A stretch of DNA of 64,000 nucleotides from Pseudonocardia alni (GCF_002813375.1 NZ_PHUJ01000003.1:1798001-1862000); one strand, 5' to 3'. Positions 42,625 through 53,447 are shown, counted from the stretch's first letter. The notes: a model not told the origin generated them from the sequence alone. Translations and numbers: made by a program.

Positions 42625-43565
42625 GCCACCAGCCTACGAGCGAGCACCGCGCGCGCCGAGGCCACCAGGTCCGGGTCGGCGCCGTCGAGCCAGTGGATGC
42701 GGCGGTCGCGGCGGAACCAGGAGCGCTGGCGGCGCACGAACCGCCGGGTCGCCCGGACCGTCTCCTCCCGGACACCGGCGAGGTCGGGGTGGGCCGGGTC
42801 GCGGTCGAGGGCCTCGATCACCTGCCGGTAGCCCAGGGCGCGGGACGCGGTGCGGCCCTGCGCCAGCCCGTGGCGGAGCAGGGCGCGGGTCTCGTCGACC
42901 AGACCGCCGTCGAGCATCCGGTCCACCCGCAGCGCGACGCGCTCGTCGAGCTCGGCGACGTCGCGGTCCACGCCGAGCAGGACGGCGTCGTAGCGGGGGG
43001 TGCCCGCGCCGGGCAGCGTCGCCCGGAACGGCCTGCCGGTCAGCGCGATCACCTCGAGCGCGCGGACGATCCGCCGCCCGTTCGAGGGCAGCACCTGCTC
43101 CGCGGCGACCGGGTCGACCGCGGCGAGGCGGGCGTGCAGCGCGCCGGACCCGTCGCGTTCCAGCTCGGCCTCCAGCGCGGCGCGCAGCTCCGGGTCGGTG
43201 CCGGGGAACTCCAGCTCGTCCAGCACGGCCTGCACGTAGAGACCCGAGCCGCCGACGAGCACCGGCGTGCGTCCGGCGGCGCGCAGCTCCTCGACGACGG
43301 CGCGGGCCTCGCGCTGGTAGGCCGCGACCGAGGCGGTCTCGGTGACGTCGAGGACGTCGAGCTGGTGGTGGACGACGCCGCGCCGCTCGTGCGGGGTGAG
43401 CTTCGCGGTGCCGACGTCCATGCCGCGGTAGAGCTGCATCGCGTCGGCGTTGACGACCTCCCCGCCCAGCGCCAGTGCCAGCTCCAGCCCGAGGTCCGAC
43501 TTGCCGGTCGCGGTCGGCCCGACCACGACCACGAGCGGCGGTGCCGTCGACGGAGGGGCGCTCAC
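42621..43565 (-). CDS. miaA: tRNA dimethylallyltransferase
   Basis: About 314 aa. It adds the isopentenyl group to A37 of tRNAs reading UNN codons; MiaB in the same cluster then methylthiolates it. P-loop GPTATGKSDLGLELA, DAMQLYRGMDVGTAK and the C-terminal RRQRSWFRRDRRIHWLD are conserved. GTG 43565 overlaps the stop of the preceding gene (GTGA); GTG 43577 is an in-frame alternative. Confidence 0.96.
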   Translation of the reverse strand: MSAPPSTAPPLVVVVGPTATGKSDLGLELALALGGEVVNADAMQLYRGMDVGTAKLTPHERRGVVHHQLDVLDVTETASVAAYQREARAVVEELRAAGRTPVLVGGSGLYVQAVLDELEFPGTDPELRAALEAELERDGSGALHARLAAVDPVAAEQVLPSNGRRIVRALEVIALTGRPFRATLPGAGTPRYDAVLLGVDRDVAELDERVALRVDRMLDGGLVDETRALLRHGLAQGRTASRALGYRQVIEALDRDPAHPDLAGVREETVRATRRFVRRQRSWFRRDRRIHWLDGADPDLVASARAVLARRLVA

Positions 43566-44263
43566 GCCGGTTCCCACAGCGCCACGTGGTAGGCGACGCC
43601 GTAGGGCATCGAGGTGTGCCGGTGCGCCGCCGTCCAGGCCCGCCCGCGCGCGGCACCCGCGAGGACCTGCCAGGGCGCGCGGCCGGACGCCCAGAGCGCG
43701 GCGGCGCCGTCCGGGTCGAGCCGGGCGAGCGCCTCGGGGTCACCGGCGTCGAACGCGGCGGCGACGACGGCGTCGAACGCCTCGGCGCGGCCGTCGAACC
43801 CGCCGGGGGCCTTCGCGGTGTGCTTGGCCGCGCCGTCACCGACGACGACCAGCCCGACCCCCTCGCCGGCGAGCTCCACGCCCAGCGCCAGGCAGTCGGC
43901 GACCGGGGTGTCCGGCGCGACGAGCTCGCCGCGCACCGACCCGGCCCCGGCCGGCGCCGCGGCCCAGGCCGCGACCAGCAGCGGGAGCGGGAGCTCCGCG
44001 CCCTCGTCGGGGCCGGCCGGGCCGGGCAGCGCGACGGGGACGTCGCGGCCGTAGCCGGCGAAGGTGCCGCGGGTACCCGGGGCGACGGTGCGCCGCCCGC
44101 CGGGGTCGGCGCCGACGACGACCCAGCGGTCCGCGGCCGCGGCCAGACCCGCCACGGCGGTGGCGACGGCCTCGCGCAGCCCCTCGGTCTCGACCGCCGC
44201 GTCGCCGCTCAGGGCGGGGACGAGGAGCGGGGGCTGGGGCAGGACGGCGATCGCGGCGGGCAC
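43562..44263 (-). CDS. LigB-like extradiol dioxygenase-fold protein (Rv2728c type)
   Basis: 233 aa. The conserved order before miaA and the Ala-rich sequence match Rv2728c of M. tuberculosis. AIAVLPQPPLLVPAL and LGVELAGEGVGLVVVGDGAA look like the class III extradiol/MEMO fold, but the metal-binding His pattern is not convincing, so catalysis is uncertain. GTG start. Confidence 0.75.
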   Translation of the reverse strand: MPAAIAVLPQPPLLVPALSGDAAVETEGLREAVATAVAGLAAAADRWVVVGADPGGRRTVAPGTRGTFAGYGRDVPVALPGPAGPDEGAELPLPLLVAAWAAAPAGAGSVRGELVAPDTPVADCLALGVELAGEGVGLVVVGDGAAKHTAKAPGGFDGRAEAFDAVVAAAFDAGDPEALARLDPDGAAALWASGRAPWQVLAGAARGRAWTAAHRHTSMPYGVAYHVALWEPA

Positions 44264-44468
44264 GGGATCCGAGGGTAATCAGCGCTCCCCCGCCGCGACG
44301 CCCGTACCCGGCCGGAGGGCACGCGGTTCCCCCGAGGGCGGTGGACCTGCTTGAATCGCCGTTCCGGCCTCCGCACCGCGCGAGGGGCCCGGTGCGCGCA
44401 CGGCCCCGGACGGACATCCGCACCGGGGCGCCCGCCCCCGCGGCGGGCCGAACGAGGAGGACCTACCG

Positions 44469-45872
44469 GTGTCCGAGACCCACGCGACCGACGCTGCAGG
44501 ACAGGGTGCCGAGCCCACCCGGCCCACCCCGCCGAAGCCGGGGCCGCCCCGGCCCGGCCCGCGGCCCGGACCGCCGCCCGCCGCGCGCCCCGCGCCCACC
44601 CCGGCCGCGGTCGCACCGCCCGCGCCGCCCGCCGCGCTGCCGTCGCCGGTGCCCTCGGCGGCCGGTGACCCGGGCCGCTGGGGCCGCGCCGACGACGACG
44701 GGACCATCACCCTGGTCACCGCCGACGGCGAGCGGGTCGTCGGCTCCTACCAGGCCGGACCGCCCGCGGAGGGCCTGGAGCACTACGCGAAGCGGTTCGA
44801 CGCGCTGGTCACCGAGACCGAGGTGCTCGCCGCGCGGATCGCCGGCGGCGGGGACGCGAAGGCGTCGCTGACCGCGCTCACCGCGCTGCGCGAGGGCCTC
44901 GGCGAGGCGCACGTGGTCGGGGACGTGCCCGCCCTGCGCGAACGGCTCGACGAGCTGGTCGGCCGGGCCGAGCAGGGCGTCAGCGCGGCGAAGGAGGAGC
45001 GCGAGCGCGCCCGGCACGACGCCGTCGCCCGCAAGGAGGCGCTCGCCGTCGAGGCCGAGAAGATGGCCGCGGACTCCACCCAGTGGAAGCAGGCCGGGGA
45101 CCGGTTCAAGGCGATCCTCGACGAGTGGCGCAGCGTCCGCGGCGTCGACAAGAAGACCGACGAGCAGCTGTGGAAGCGCTTCTCGAAGGCCCGGGAGGCG
45201 TTCAACCGGCGGCGCGGCTCGCACTTCGCCGACCTCGACCGCCAGCGGGTCACCGCGAAGGCCCGCAAGGAGGAGCTCGTCGACCGGGCCGAGGCCCTGG
45301 CCGACTCCGACGAGTGGAACGCGACCGCGGCCGCCTATCGCGACCTGATGACCGAGTGGAAGGCCGCGGGCCGCGCCCACCGCGAGGCCGACGACGCGCT
45401 GTGGGCCCGCTTCCGCGGCGCGCAGGACCGCTTCTTCGCCCGCCGCGGGGAGTACTTCTCCGCCCGCGACACCGAGTTCGCCGAGAACGCCGAGGCGAAG
45501 CGGGCCTTGCTCGCCGAGGCCGAGACGATCGACCTGTCCGACCCGGACGGCGCACGGGCCCGGCTGCGCGAGGTCCAGGAGCGCTGGGAGGCCATCGGCA
45601 AGGTCCCGCGCGAGGAGATCCGCACCCTGGAGGGGCGGCTGCGCGGGATCGAGGACAAGGTCGCCGCCGCCGCGGACGCGCAGTGGCGCCGCACCGACCC
45701 CGAGGCCCAGGCCCGCGTGGAGCAGTTCCGGGTGCGGGTCGAGCAGTTCGAGGCGCAGGCGGAGAAGGCCGAGGCGGCCGGTGACGGCAGGCGCGCCGAG
45801 CAGGCCCGTGCGCAGGCGGCGCAGTGGCGGGAGTGGCTGACCGCCGCCGAACAGGCGGTCGACGAGCGGTAG
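44469..45872 (+). CDS. DUF349 coiled-coil protein
   Basis: 467 aa. After a Pro-rich N-terminus of about 65 residues come repeated DUF349 units, recognisable as W-x(5)-F...LW-x-RF: STQWKQAGDRFKAILDEWRS, EQLWKRFSKAREAFNRRR, TEWKAAGRAHREADDALWAR. The rest is long charged helices. The family occurs in the miaA-miaB region of actinobacteria; RNA binding has been suggested for relatives. GTG start after GAGGAGGACC. Confidence 0.88.
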   Translation: MSETHATDAAGQGAEPTRPTPPKPGPPRPGPRPGPPPAARPAPTPAAVAPPAPPAALPSPVPSAAGDPGRWGRADDDGTITLVTADGERVVGSYQAGPPAEGLEHYAKRFDALVTETEVLAARIAGGGDAKASLTALTALREGLGEAHVVGDVPALRERLDELVGRAEQGVSAAKEERERARHDAVARKEALAVEAEKMAADSTQWKQAGDRFKAILDEWRSVRGVDKKTDEQLWKRFSKAREAFNRRRGSHFADLDRQRVTAKARKEELVDRAEALADSDEWNATAAAYRDLMTEWKAAGRAHREADDALWARFRGAQDRFFARRGEYFSARDTEFAENAEAKRALLAEAETIDLSDPDGARARLREVQERWEAIGKVPREEIRTLEGRLRGIEDKVAAAADAQWRRTDPEAQARVEQFRVRVEQFEAQAEKAEAAGDGRRAEQARAQAAQWREWLTAAEQAVDER

Positions 45873-45876
45873 GGGG

Positions 45877-46323
45877 TCAGTCGCGCTGCAGCGCGGCGCC
45901 CGCCCACACGAAGGTCAGCAGCACGACCGCGATCACGCCGAGGACCATCCCGAACCCGGGGCCGGCCTCGGCGCCGGTCTGCTGCGACCAGATCGCCCAC
46001 AGCCCGTTCACCGAGGAGATCCCGCAGCCGAAGGCCGCGAGCCAGGCGAGCGCCCACAGCCGGGTCAGCAGCGCGGCCGCGGACACCACGACGGCGAACC
46101 CGGTCATCGTGAACGAGAACAGCGTCGGCAGCGGCCCGGAGGTGCCCGAGGCCAGCACCTGCCAGCCCGGGGTGCCCGCCACCCACGGCAGCAGCAGCGC
46201 GGCGACGGCGGCGACGATCGCCACCGCGATCAGCATGGCGCGCGTGCCCGGGTCGATCCGGCGGGCGACACCGCGCCCGGCCCGGTCGATCTCGGCGCGG
46301 GTCTCCGGGGACACGTCGCTCAT
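45877..46323 (-). CDS. Four-TM membrane protein (Rv2732c type)
   Basis: 148 aa. Four hydrophobic segments ([80 protein letters not shown]) match the small conserved membrane protein found beside miaB in mycobacteria. Function unknown. Its ATG overlaps the miaB stop (ATGA). Confidence 0.85.
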   Translation of the reverse strand: MSDVSPETRAEIDRAGRGVARRIDPGTRAMLIAVAIVAAVAALLLPWVAGTPGWQVLASGTSGPLPTLFSFTMTGFAVVVSAAALLTRLWALAWLAAFGCGISSVNGLWAIWSQQTGAEAGPGFGMVLGVIAVVLLTFVWAGAALQRD

Positions 46324-47816
46324 CGGGCACCTCCGGTGGTGGCGGGGACGCCGCAGGACGGCGTGGCGGGTGCCGGCTCGGGCGCCGGGGCCCCGAACGC
46401 GGGCAGACCCAGGGTGGTCGGTGCCCCGGACGGGCGCTCGCCGGCCTCGGCGGCGTCGCCGGCGCGGGTGCGGCGGTGGGTGAGCACGCCGCCGTCGGCG
46501 ACGAGGTGGTGCGGGGCACCGCGGTCGATCCGGACGGTGACGATGTCGCCCGGCCGGATGCCGGTCGCGTCCCCGGGCGCGAAGTGCACGAGCCGCCCGT
46601 CGCGGGCGCGGCCGGTGAGCCGGGCGGTCGCCGCGTCCTTGCGGCCCTCGCCGGTGGACACCAGCAGCTCGACCTCGGTGCCCTCCTGCCTGCGGTTCTC
46701 CTCCCAGGAGATCCGCTCCTGCAGCGCGACGAGGCGCTCGTAGCGCTCCTGCACGACGGCCTTGGGCAGCTGGTCGGGCAGGTCCGCGGCGGGCGTACCG
46801 GGGCGCTTCGAGTACTGGAAGGTGAACGCCGCGGCGAACCGGGCCCGCTCGACGACGTCGAGGGTGTCCTGGAAGTCCTGCTCGGTCTCGCCGGGGAAAC
46901 CGACGATGATGTCGGTGGTGATCGCCGCGTGCGGGATCGACTCCCGGACCTCGGCCAGGATCGACAGGAACCGCTCCGAGCGGTAGCTGCGGCGCATCCG
47001 GCGCAGGACGTCGTCGGAGCCGGACTGCAGCGGCATGTGCAGCTGCGGGCAGACGTTCGGGGTCTGCGCCATCGCGGCGATCACGTCGGAGGTGAAGTCG
47101 CGCGGGTGCGGGCTGGTGAACCGCACCCGCTCCAGCCCCTCGACCTCGCCGCAGGCCCGCAGGAGCTTGGAGAACGCCTGCTTGTCACCCATGTCCGAGC
47201 CGTAGGCGTTCACGTTCTGGCCCAACAGGGTCACCTCGAGCACGCCGTCCGCGGCGAGGGTCTGCACCTCGGCGAGCACGTCGCCGGGGCGCCGGTCGCG
47301 CTCCTTGCCGCGCAGCGACGGCACGATGCAGAACGTGCAGGTGTTGTTGCAGCCCACCGAGATCGACACCCAGCCGGCGTAGGCGGAGTCGCGGCGCGCG
47401 GGCAGCGTCGAGGGGAACACCTCGAGCGCCTCGGCGATCTCGACCTGGGCCTGTTCGTTGTGCCGGGCCCGCTCCAGCAGCGTCGGCAGGGCGTGCACGT
47501 TGTGCGTGCCGAACACGACGTCGACCCACGGGGCCCGCCGCGTGATCGTGTCGCGGTCCTTCTGGGCCAGGCAGCCGCCCACGGCGATCTGCATGTCCGG
47601 GTTCGCGACCTTGCGGGGGCGCAGGTGCCCGAGGTTGCCGTAGAGCTTGTTGTCCGCGTTCTCCCGCACCGCGCAGGTGTTGAACACGACGACGTCGGCG
47701 GTGTCGGGGTCCTCGGCCCGGGCGTACCCGGCGTCCTCCAGCAGACCGGCCATCCGCTCCGAGTCGTGCACGTTCATCTGGCACCCGTAGGTGCGCACGG
47801 TGTAGCTGCGGCTCAC
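46320..47816 (-). CDS. miaB: tRNA-2-methylthio-N6-isopentenyladenosine synthase
   Basis: 498 aa. It is a radical-SAM methylthiotransferase for i6A37. The N-terminal domain begins [20 protein letters not shown] with Cys at the second-cluster positions ([17 protein letters not shown]). The radical-SAM cluster is [13 protein letters not shown] domain follows and a non-conserved Ala/Pro tail of about 50 residues ends the protein. GTG 47816. Confidence 0.97.
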   Translation of the reverse strand: MSRSYTVRTYGCQMNVHDSERMAGLLEDAGYARAEDPDTADVVVFNTCAVRENADNKLYGNLGHLRPRKVANPDMQIAVGGCLAQKDRDTITRRAPWVDVVFGTHNVHALPTLLERARHNEQAQVEIAEALEVFPSTLPARRDSAYAGWVSISVGCNNTCTFCIVPSLRGKERDRRPGDVLAEVQTLAADGVLEVTLLGQNVNAYGSDMGDKQAFSKLLRACGEVEGLERVRFTSPHPRDFTSDVIAAMAQTPNVCPQLHMPLQSGSDDVLRRMRRSYRSERFLSILAEVRESIPHAAITTDIIVGFPGETEQDFQDTLDVVERARFAAAFTFQYSKRPGTPAADLPDQLPKAVVQERYERLVALQERISWEENRRQEGTEVELLVSTGEGRKDAATARLTGRARDGRLVHFAPGDATGIRPGDIVTVRIDRGAPHHLVADGGVLTHRRTRAGDAAEAGERPSGAPTTLGLPAFGAPAPEPAPATPSCGVPATTGGAR

Positions 47817-47879
47817 ACACCCGAGGGTAGGCGCCCGGTGCGAACACGCCCGGACGGGGCCGTCGGGGATGATGGGCGG

Positions 47880-48845
47880 GTGCACCGGCCCGGGCCCCCG
47901 CTGACGAGGCGCACCGTGCTGCGCGCGGGGGCGGCGTTCGGTCTGGGGGCGGGGCTGGCCGCCTGTACCGGGCCCCGGCCCGCCGCCCCGCTGGTGATCG
48001 CCGGCGGGGTGCAGCCGGGGGTGTACATCAACCTCGCGCGCACGCTGTCGGAGATCTGGCGGGAACGGCTCGGGCTCGCCGCGGCCCCGCAGGTACTGGG
48101 AACCGCGGGCAGCGCGCAGAACATGGAGCTCCTGACCACCGGCGCGGCCGCGGTCACGATCAGCCAGGTCGACGTGGCCGCCGACGTCGCCGCCCGCACC
48201 ACCGGCCCGGCCGAGCCACGCGCACTGGCCCGGCTCTACGACGACGTCACCCACATCGTCGTGCGCGCCGACTCCGGCCTGCGCAGCATCGCCGACCTGC
48301 GCGGACGACGGGTGTCGATCGGCCCGGGCGGCAGCGGCTACCAGCCGATCGCGATCCGGCTGCTCGACGTCGCCGGGATCGGTGTCGCAGGCCTGGGCAC
48401 CCGCGCGGAGCTGGGCCTCACGGACGCGACGGCGGCGTTGCGGGAGGGCGCTCTCGACGCGTTCTTCTGGTCCGGCGGGGTCCCCACCGACGGCGTGCGG
48501 GAGCTGGCCGCGCAGGTCCCGATCCGGCTGCTGGAGCTCGGCGACGTGCTCGACCGGATGCGCGACCGGTACCCCGTCTACTCGGTGGCCACGGTCCCCG
48601 CGAACACCTACGGCCTGCCCGGCCCGGTGTCGTGCCTGTCGGTGCGCAACGCACTGCTGGTCACCGTGGGCATGGGCGCCGACCTGGCCGGCGCACTCAT
48701 CCGCGCCGCCTTCGACGAGCAGCCGCGACTGGCCCAGGCGAGCCCGGCCGCGGTGACCATCGACTCCCGCTCGGCGATCGGCACCCAGCCGATCCCGCTG
48801 CACGACGGCGCCGTCGCGTTCTACCGGGCCACCAAGGGTTACTGA
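47880..48845 (+). CDS. TAXI-family solute-binding lipoprotein
   Basis: 321 aa. Twin-Arg start ([20 protein letters not shown]) with lipobox LAAC, so it is exported and lipidated. [32 protein letters not shown] and [18 protein letters not shown] are typical of TAXI (TRAP-associated extracytoplasmic immunogenic) receptors, many of which bind glutamate or related acids. No TRAP membrane subunits are nearby. Its end overlaps the histidine kinase tail to tail by 7 bases, and gluABCD lies beyond, so a sensory role is plausible. Confidence 0.88.
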   Translation: MHRPGPPLTRRTVLRAGAAFGLGAGLAACTGPRPAAPLVIAGGVQPGVYINLARTLSEIWRERLGLAAAPQVLGTAGSAQNMELLTTGAAAVTISQVDVAADVAARTTGPAEPRALARLYDDVTHIVVRADSGLRSIADLRGRRVSIGPGGSGYQPIAIRLLDVAGIGVAGLGTRAELGLTDATAALREGALDAFFWSGGVPTDGVRELAAQVPIRLLELGDVLDRMRDRYPVYSVATVPANTYGLPGPVSCLSVRNALLVTVGMGADLAGALIRAAFDEQPRLAQASPAAVTIDSRSAIGTQPIPLHDGAVAFYRATKGY

Positions 48846-50257
48846 GCCGCACCCGGGCGCAGCCACAGCGTGACCCGCAGCCCGCCGCCCGGGGCGGCGC
48901 CCAGCTGCAGGCTCCCGCCGGCCGCGGCGGCGGCCCGCACGGCGATGGCCAGACCCAGCCCGCTGCCCTCGACGTTGGTCTGACCGGGCGCCCGCCAGAA
49001 CCGGTCGGTGGCCCGCGCCCGGTCCTCCGGCGCGAGGCCGGGCCCGCCGTCGACGACGCTGACCCCGATCCGGTCCGCGGTGCGCAGCGTCGCGACCCGC
49101 ACCCGGCGACCGGCCGGGGTGTACTTGAGCGCGTTGTCGAGCAGCGCGTCGAGCACCGACTCCAGCGCGGGCTCGCCGATCAGGGCGTGCAGGCCGTGCG
49201 GGCCGCTGCGGCGCAGCTCGATCCCGGAGTGCTCGGCCAGCGGCCGCCAGTTGTCCACCCGCTCGGCGATGACGACGTCGAGGTCGGTGTCCTCGGCGTC
49301 ACCCGGGTCCTCCACCGCGCGCTCGGCGCGGGCCAGCGCGAGCAGCCCGTCGAGCACCCGGGACAGCCGCTCGGCCTCCTCCATCGCCGCGAGGTGGTCG
49401 TCGGCGGCGGCCGGGTCGACGTGCCCGTCGAGGTTGGACAGCCGCAGGCGCAGCGCCGTGAGCGGGTTCCGCAGCTGGTGGGAGGCGTCCGCGACGAACG
49501 CGCGCTGCGCGGCCAGCGCCTCGCGCACCGTCTCGGTCATCCGGTCGAACGACCCGGCCAGCGAGCGCAGCTCCGGCGGGCCGCTGCGCCGCGACGGCGG
49601 ACCGGGCGGCCCCCCGGCGACGACGGCCGTTCCGACCCGGCCCATCGCCTCGTCGAGCCGGCGGACCGGGCGCAGCACCCAGGCGGTCAGCGGCAGCGCG
49701 ACCAGGGTGCCGGCGAGCAGCGCGAACACCGCGGCCCCGGCGATCAGCGACCAGGTGCGCACCGCCTCGGCCCGCAGTGCGTCGGTCGGTGACACCGTCG
49801 CCACCGCACCGACGACCTCGCCGTCGACGAGCACCGGCTCGGCCAGCACCAGCGGCCGGGCGTCCCACGGCATCAGCAGCGGGTAGGTCGACGAGCGGCG
49901 CCCGGCCAGCGCGACCGCGGTCCGCTCGGTGGCGTAGTCCCCCAGCTCGGGCAGCCGGTCGGCCGGGCGGGACGCGGTCAGTGTCCGGCCGGTCCGGTCG
50001 AGCACGAGCACCGCGACCCCGTAGACGTCGTCGTAGCGGGTGATCTCGTCGGTGAAGGTGGTGAGCGCGGAGCTGCCCGCGGGGGCCTCGATGAGCGGGC
50101 GCTGCGCGGTGGAGGCGAAGGAGATCGTGTCGGTGAGCCGGTCGGTGAAGACCTCCTCCTGGGCGCGCTGGGCGGCGGTCCAGGCCAGCGGGACGCCCAG
50201 CCCGGCGGCGAGCAGGCCGACGAGCACCAGCACGACCAGCAGCAGCCGGCTGCGCAC
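48839..50257 (-). CDS. Sensor histidine kinase
   Basis: 472 aa. The first TM is near residues 4-28, an extracytoplasmic sensor of about 140 residues follows, then a second TM ([20 protein letters not shown]) and HAMP. The H-box is [19 protein letters not shown] with phosphorylated His. N-box [16 protein letters not shown]1 [14 protein letters not shown] and G2 [14 protein letters not shown] are intact. It is encoded directly after the response regulator (3-base gap) and convergent with the TAXI lipoprotein. Signal unknown; extracellular amino acids would fit the neighbours. Confidence 0.93.
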   Translation of the reverse strand: MRSRLLLVVLVLVGLLAAGLGVPLAWTAAQRAQEEVFTDRLTDTISFASTAQRPLIEAPAGSSALTTFTDEITRYDDVYGVAVLVLDRTGRTLTASRPADRLPELGDYATERTAVALAGRRSSTYPLLMPWDARPLVLAEPVLVDGEVVGAVATVSPTDALRAEAVRTWSLIAGAAVFALLAGTLVALPLTAWVLRPVRRLDEAMGRVGTAVVAGGPPGPPSRRSGPPELRSLAGSFDRMTETVREALAAQRAFVADASHQLRNPLTALRLRLSNLDGHVDPAAADDHLAAMEEAERLSRVLDGLLALARAERAVEDPGDAEDTDLDVVIAERVDNWRPLAEHSGIELRRSGPHGLHALIGEPALESVLDALLDNALKYTPAGRRVRVATLRTADRIGVSVVDGGPGLAPEDRARATDRFWRAPGQTNVEGSGLGLAIAVRAAAAAGGSLQLGAAPGGGLRVTLWLRPGAAQ

Positions 50258-50260
50258 GGG

Positions 50261-50944
50261 TCAGTCCTCGGTGGCGGCGAAGCGGTACCCGACGCCGCGC
50301 ACGGTGCGCACCAGCTCGGGGCGGCCGAGCTTGGTCCGCAGCGTCGCCACGTGCACGTCGAGGGTCCGGTTCGCGCCCGCCCAGCCGCGCCCCCACACCT
50401 CGGCGACGATCTGGGCGCGGGTGCACACGGCCCCGTCGGCCCGCGCGAGCAGCGACAGCACCTGGAACTCCTTGCGGGTGAGCACCACCTGCTCCCCGGC
50501 GACGGTGACCTCGTGCCGTTCGGGGTCGACGCGGACGTCGCCGACGGTCACCGGGGCCGACCCGGCCGGGGCGACCGTGCCGTCGTCGCCGACCTTGCGG
50601 CGGCGCTGCACCGCGTGCACCCGGGCCACGAGCTCGCCGATGTCGTAGGGCTTGACCAGGTAGTCGTCGGCGCCGGTGTGCAGCCCGGCGATGCGGTCGG
50701 TGACCTCGCCGCGGGCGGTCACCATCAGCACCGGGACCTCGGAGACGGCGCGGATCGCACGGCAGACGTCGAGCCCGTCGGCGTCGGGGAGGCCCAGGTC
50801 GAGCAGCACGACGTCGACGCCGTCGAGGTGGTCGACGGCGCCGCGGCCGTGGTCGAGGCGGGTCGTGGTCATCCCGTGCCGGTGCAGCGCCGGGCGCAGC
50901 GCGGCGGCGACCCTGTCGTCGTCCTCGATCAGCAGGATGTGCAC
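50261..50944 (-). CDS. OmpR-family response regulator
   Basis: 227 aa. The receiver domain has IEDDD, phospho-acceptor Asp in VVLLDLGLPDADGLDV, Thr in MVTARG and Lys in LVKPYD. The C-terminal winged helix (VVLTRKEFQVLSLLARADGA, LDVHVATLRTKLGR) is complete. It starts 104 bases from gluA in the opposite direction, so gluABCD is the obvious target. Confidence 0.95.
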   Translation of the reverse strand: MHILLIEDDDRVAAALRPALHRHGMTTTRLDHGRGAVDHLDGVDVVLLDLGLPDADGLDVCRAIRAVSEVPVLMVTARGEVTDRIAGLHTGADDYLVKPYDIGELVARVHAVQRRRKVGDDGTVAPAGSAPVTVGDVRVDPERHEVTVAGEQVVLTRKEFQVLSLLARADGAVCTRAQIVAEVWGRGWAGANRTLDVHVATLRTKLGRPELVRTVRGVGYRFAATED

Positions 50945-51048
50945 CCGCGTCCGCCCTTTCCGTTACGTGGCCGAGACCCTAAAGCTTTCTCAAGGTGGTG
51001 GACTCGCATGTCCGTTCCGTCCAGGCTCTCGCCATGTCCGGAGGCAGC
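50945..51048. promoter_or_regulatory. Divergent promoter region of the two-component system and gluABCD
   Basis: The 104-base region contains the AT-richer patch CCTAAAGCTTTCTCAAGG (50978-50995) with palindrome AAAGCTTT. On the minus strand TTGAGA could be the -35 of the regulator genes. A binding site for the response regulator is expected here; no known consensus is recognised. Confidence 0.4.
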
Positions 51049-51807
51049 ATGACCAGCCCGCCCGCGTCCAGCACTCCCATGGTGCGGATGGCCGGGGTGC
51101 AGAAGCACTTCGGCGACCTCCACGTGCTGCGTGACATCGACCTCGACGTCGCCCGTGGTGAGGTCGTCGTCGTCCTCGGCCCCTCCGGTTCCGGCAAGTC
51201 CACACTCTGCCGCACGATCAACCGGCTCGAGCCGATCGACACCGGAACGATCGAGATCGACGGCACCGCGCTGGCCGCGGAGGGCAAGGCGCTGGCCGCC
51301 CTGCGCGCCGACGTCGGCATGGTCTTCCAGTCGTTCAACCTGTTCGCGCACAAGACGATCCTGGAGAACGTCACGCTGGCCCCGCTCAAGGTCCGCGGCG
51401 CCTCCAAGGCCGAGGCCGAGAAGACCGGGCTGGCGCTGCTGGAGCGCGTCGGCATCGCGAACCAGCGCGACAAGTACCCGGCGCAGCTGTCCGGCGGCCA
51501 GCAGCAGCGTGCGGCGATCGCCCGCGCGCTGGCGATGAAGCCGAAGGTGATGCTCTTCGACGAGCCGACCTCGGCGCTGGACCCGGAGATGGTCAACGAG
51601 GTGCTCGACACCATGACCTCACTGGCCAAGGAGGGCATGACGATGGTCGTCGTGACCCACGAGATGGGCTTCGCCCGCCGGGCCGCGCACCGCGTCGTGT
51701 TCATGAGCGACGGCGAGATCGTCGAGGACTCCACGCCCGACGACTTCTTCACCGCGCCGCGCAGCGACCGCGCCAAGGACTTCCTCGGCAAGATCCTCTC
51801 CCACTGA
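51049..51807 (+). CDS. gluA: Glutamate-type ABC importer, ATPase
   Basis: 252 aa. Walker [10 protein letters not shown], signature LSGGQQQR, Walker [13 protein letters not shown] and switch His in [10 protein letters not shown] are complete, as in polar amino-acid ATPases. ATG 51049 has GGAGG five bases before it; the in-frame ATG at 51034 is less well placed. First gene of gluABCD, whose location after miaB parallels corynebacteria. Confidence 0.93.
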   Translation: MTSPPASSTPMVRMAGVQKHFGDLHVLRDIDLDVARGEVVVVLGPSGSGKSTLCRTINRLEPIDTGTIEIDGTALAAEGKALAALRADVGMVFQSFNLFAHKTILENVTLAPLKVRGASKAEAEKTGLALLERVGIANQRDKYPAQLSGGQQQRAAIARALAMKPKVMLFDEPTSALDPEMVNEVLDTMTSLAKEGMTMVVVTHEMGFARRAAHRVVFMSDGEIVEDSTPDDFFTAPRSDRAKDFLGKILSH

Positions 51808-51836
51808 CCCACCCCACCCCGACGAGCGGAGCGAAC

Positions 51837-52727
51837 GTGAAGAGAACCCGCATCCTGGTGGCGGCCGCCCTGGCCGCCACCCTGGCCCTGGCCGGCTGCG
51901 GCCAGGAGGGCGCACCGGGCGCCGAGGGCTCGGGCTACGAGCCCACCGTCGCACAGAACGTCGAGGTCGCCGGTTCGCCGACGTTCGCGGCGATGAAGCA
52001 GCGCGGCCGCGTGATCGTCGGCGTCAAGGACGACCAGCCGGGCCTCGGTTTCCGCGACGCCACCACGGGCCAGTTCACCGGCTTCGACATCGACATCGCC
52101 AGGATGGTCGCCGGCGGTCTCGGCTTCTCCCCGGACCAGATCGACTACAAGGTCGTCCCGTCCGCGGCACGTGAGGACGTCATCGAGCGCGGCGAGGTCG
52201 ACTACTACGTCGGCACCTACACGATCAACGACAAGCGCAAGCAGCGCGTCGGATTCGCCGGGCCGTACTACACCGCGGGCCAGGGCCTGCTCGTGCGCGC
52301 CGACGACAACGCGATCACCGGCCCGCAGACGCTGCAGGGCAAGAAGGTCTGCTCGGTCACCGGCTCGACCCCGATCCAGCGGGTCCGGGACCAGAACCTC
52401 ACCGAGGCGGCGAACATCGTCGAGTTCCAGACCTACACCCAGTGCGTCGACCAGCTGATCAACAACCAGGTCGACGCCGTCACCACGGATGACGCGATCC
52501 TGCTCGGCTACGCCTCGCAGAACCCGGAGCAGCTGAAGGTCGTCGGGGAGAAGTTCTCCTCCGAGCCCTACGGCATCGGCCTGCCGAAGAACGACACCGC
52601 GCTGCGCACCAAGGTCAACGACCTGCTGCAGGCCGCGATCGACGACGGCACCTGGAAGACGATCTACGACGGCACCCTGGGCAAGTCCGGCACCCAGGCC
52701 GAGCCGCCCACGATCGACCGCTACTGA
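51837..52727 (+). CDS. gluB: Glutamate-type ABC importer, substrate-binding lipoprotein
   Basis: 296 aa. Signal peptide with lipobox LAGC (residues about 18-21). The SBP_bac_3 domain starts FAAMKQRGRVIVGVKDDQPG and continues GFDIDIARMVAGGLGF and EVDYYVGTYTINDKRKQRVG; an Arg-rich contact site typical of acidic amino acids is probable. GTG start with GAGCGGAG ahead. Confidence 0.93.
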   Translation: MKRTRILVAAALAATLALAGCGQEGAPGAEGSGYEPTVAQNVEVAGSPTFAAMKQRGRVIVGVKDDQPGLGFRDATTGQFTGFDIDIARMVAGGLGFSPDQIDYKVVPSAAREDVIERGEVDYYVGTYTINDKRKQRVGFAGPYYTAGQGLLVRADDNAITGPQTLQGKKVCSVTGSTPIQRVRDQNLTEAANIVEFQTYTQCVDQLINNQVDAVTTDDAILLGYASQNPEQLKVVGEKFSSEPYGIGLPKNDTALRTKVNDLLQAAIDDGTWKTIYDGTLGKSGTQAEPPTIDRY

Positions 52728-52799
52728 CCCCCCGGCGCGGCCGGTCCCCGGTGTCCCGGGGGCCGGCCGCGTCCACGAGTACGGAAGGAGGGCACCGCG

Positions 52800-53447
52800 G
52801 TGAACGTCCTGCTGGACAACGCCGACGTGTACTGGCGCGCGATCCTCGGCACCGTCGGGCTGTTCGTCGTCTCGGCCATCGGCTCGCTGATCCTCGGCAC
52901 CCTGATCGCCGGTCTGCGGGTCAGCCCGGTGCCGGTGCTGCGCACCTTCGGCAGCCTCTACGTGACGCTGCTGCGGAACACGCCGCTCACCCTGGTGCTG
53001 TTCTTCTTCGCCTTCGCCTACCCGCGCCTGGAGCTGGTGGAGTTCTCGTTCTTCACCCTGGCCTGCATCGGCCTGACCCTCTACACCGCGGCGTTCGTCT
53101 GCGAGATCGTCCGGTCGGGCATCAACACCGTGCCGGTCGGCCAGGCCGAGGCGGCCCGGGCTCTCGGCTTCACCTTCACCCAGACGCTGGGCCAGATCGT
53201 GCTCCCGCAGGCTGTGCGGGCCGTCGTCCCGCCGATGACGAACATCCAGATCGCGCTGCTGAAGAACACCACGATCGCCTCCGGGTTCGCGGTGTTCCAG
53301 CTGGGCAGCGTCTACAGCGTGCTCTCCGAGCGCGGCTACAACGTCATGATCGGCCTGCTCTGGATCGCGGCGATCTTCGTGGTCCTGGTGGTCCCGTTGA
53401 CGCTGCTGCAGCGGCGGCTCGACGCGAAGTGGGGTGTCGCCCGATGA
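52800..53447 (+). CDS. gluC: Glutamate-type ABC importer, permease
   Basis: 215 aa. Five hydrophobic segments. The HisM-type loop, EAARALGFTFTQTLGQIVLP, contacts the ATPase. GTG start with AAGGAGG. Its stop overlaps gluD (ATGA). Confidence 0.94.
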   Translation: MNVLLDNADVYWRAILGTVGLFVVSAIGSLILGTLIAGLRVSPVPVLRTFGSLYVTLLRNTPLTLVLFFFAFAYPRLELVEFSFFTLACIGLTLYTAAFVCEIVRSGINTVPVGQAEAARALGFTFTQTLGQIVLPQAVRAVVPPMTNIQIALLKNTTIASGFAVFQLGSVYSVLSERGYNVMIGLLWIAAIFVVLVVPLTLLQRRLDAKWGVAR

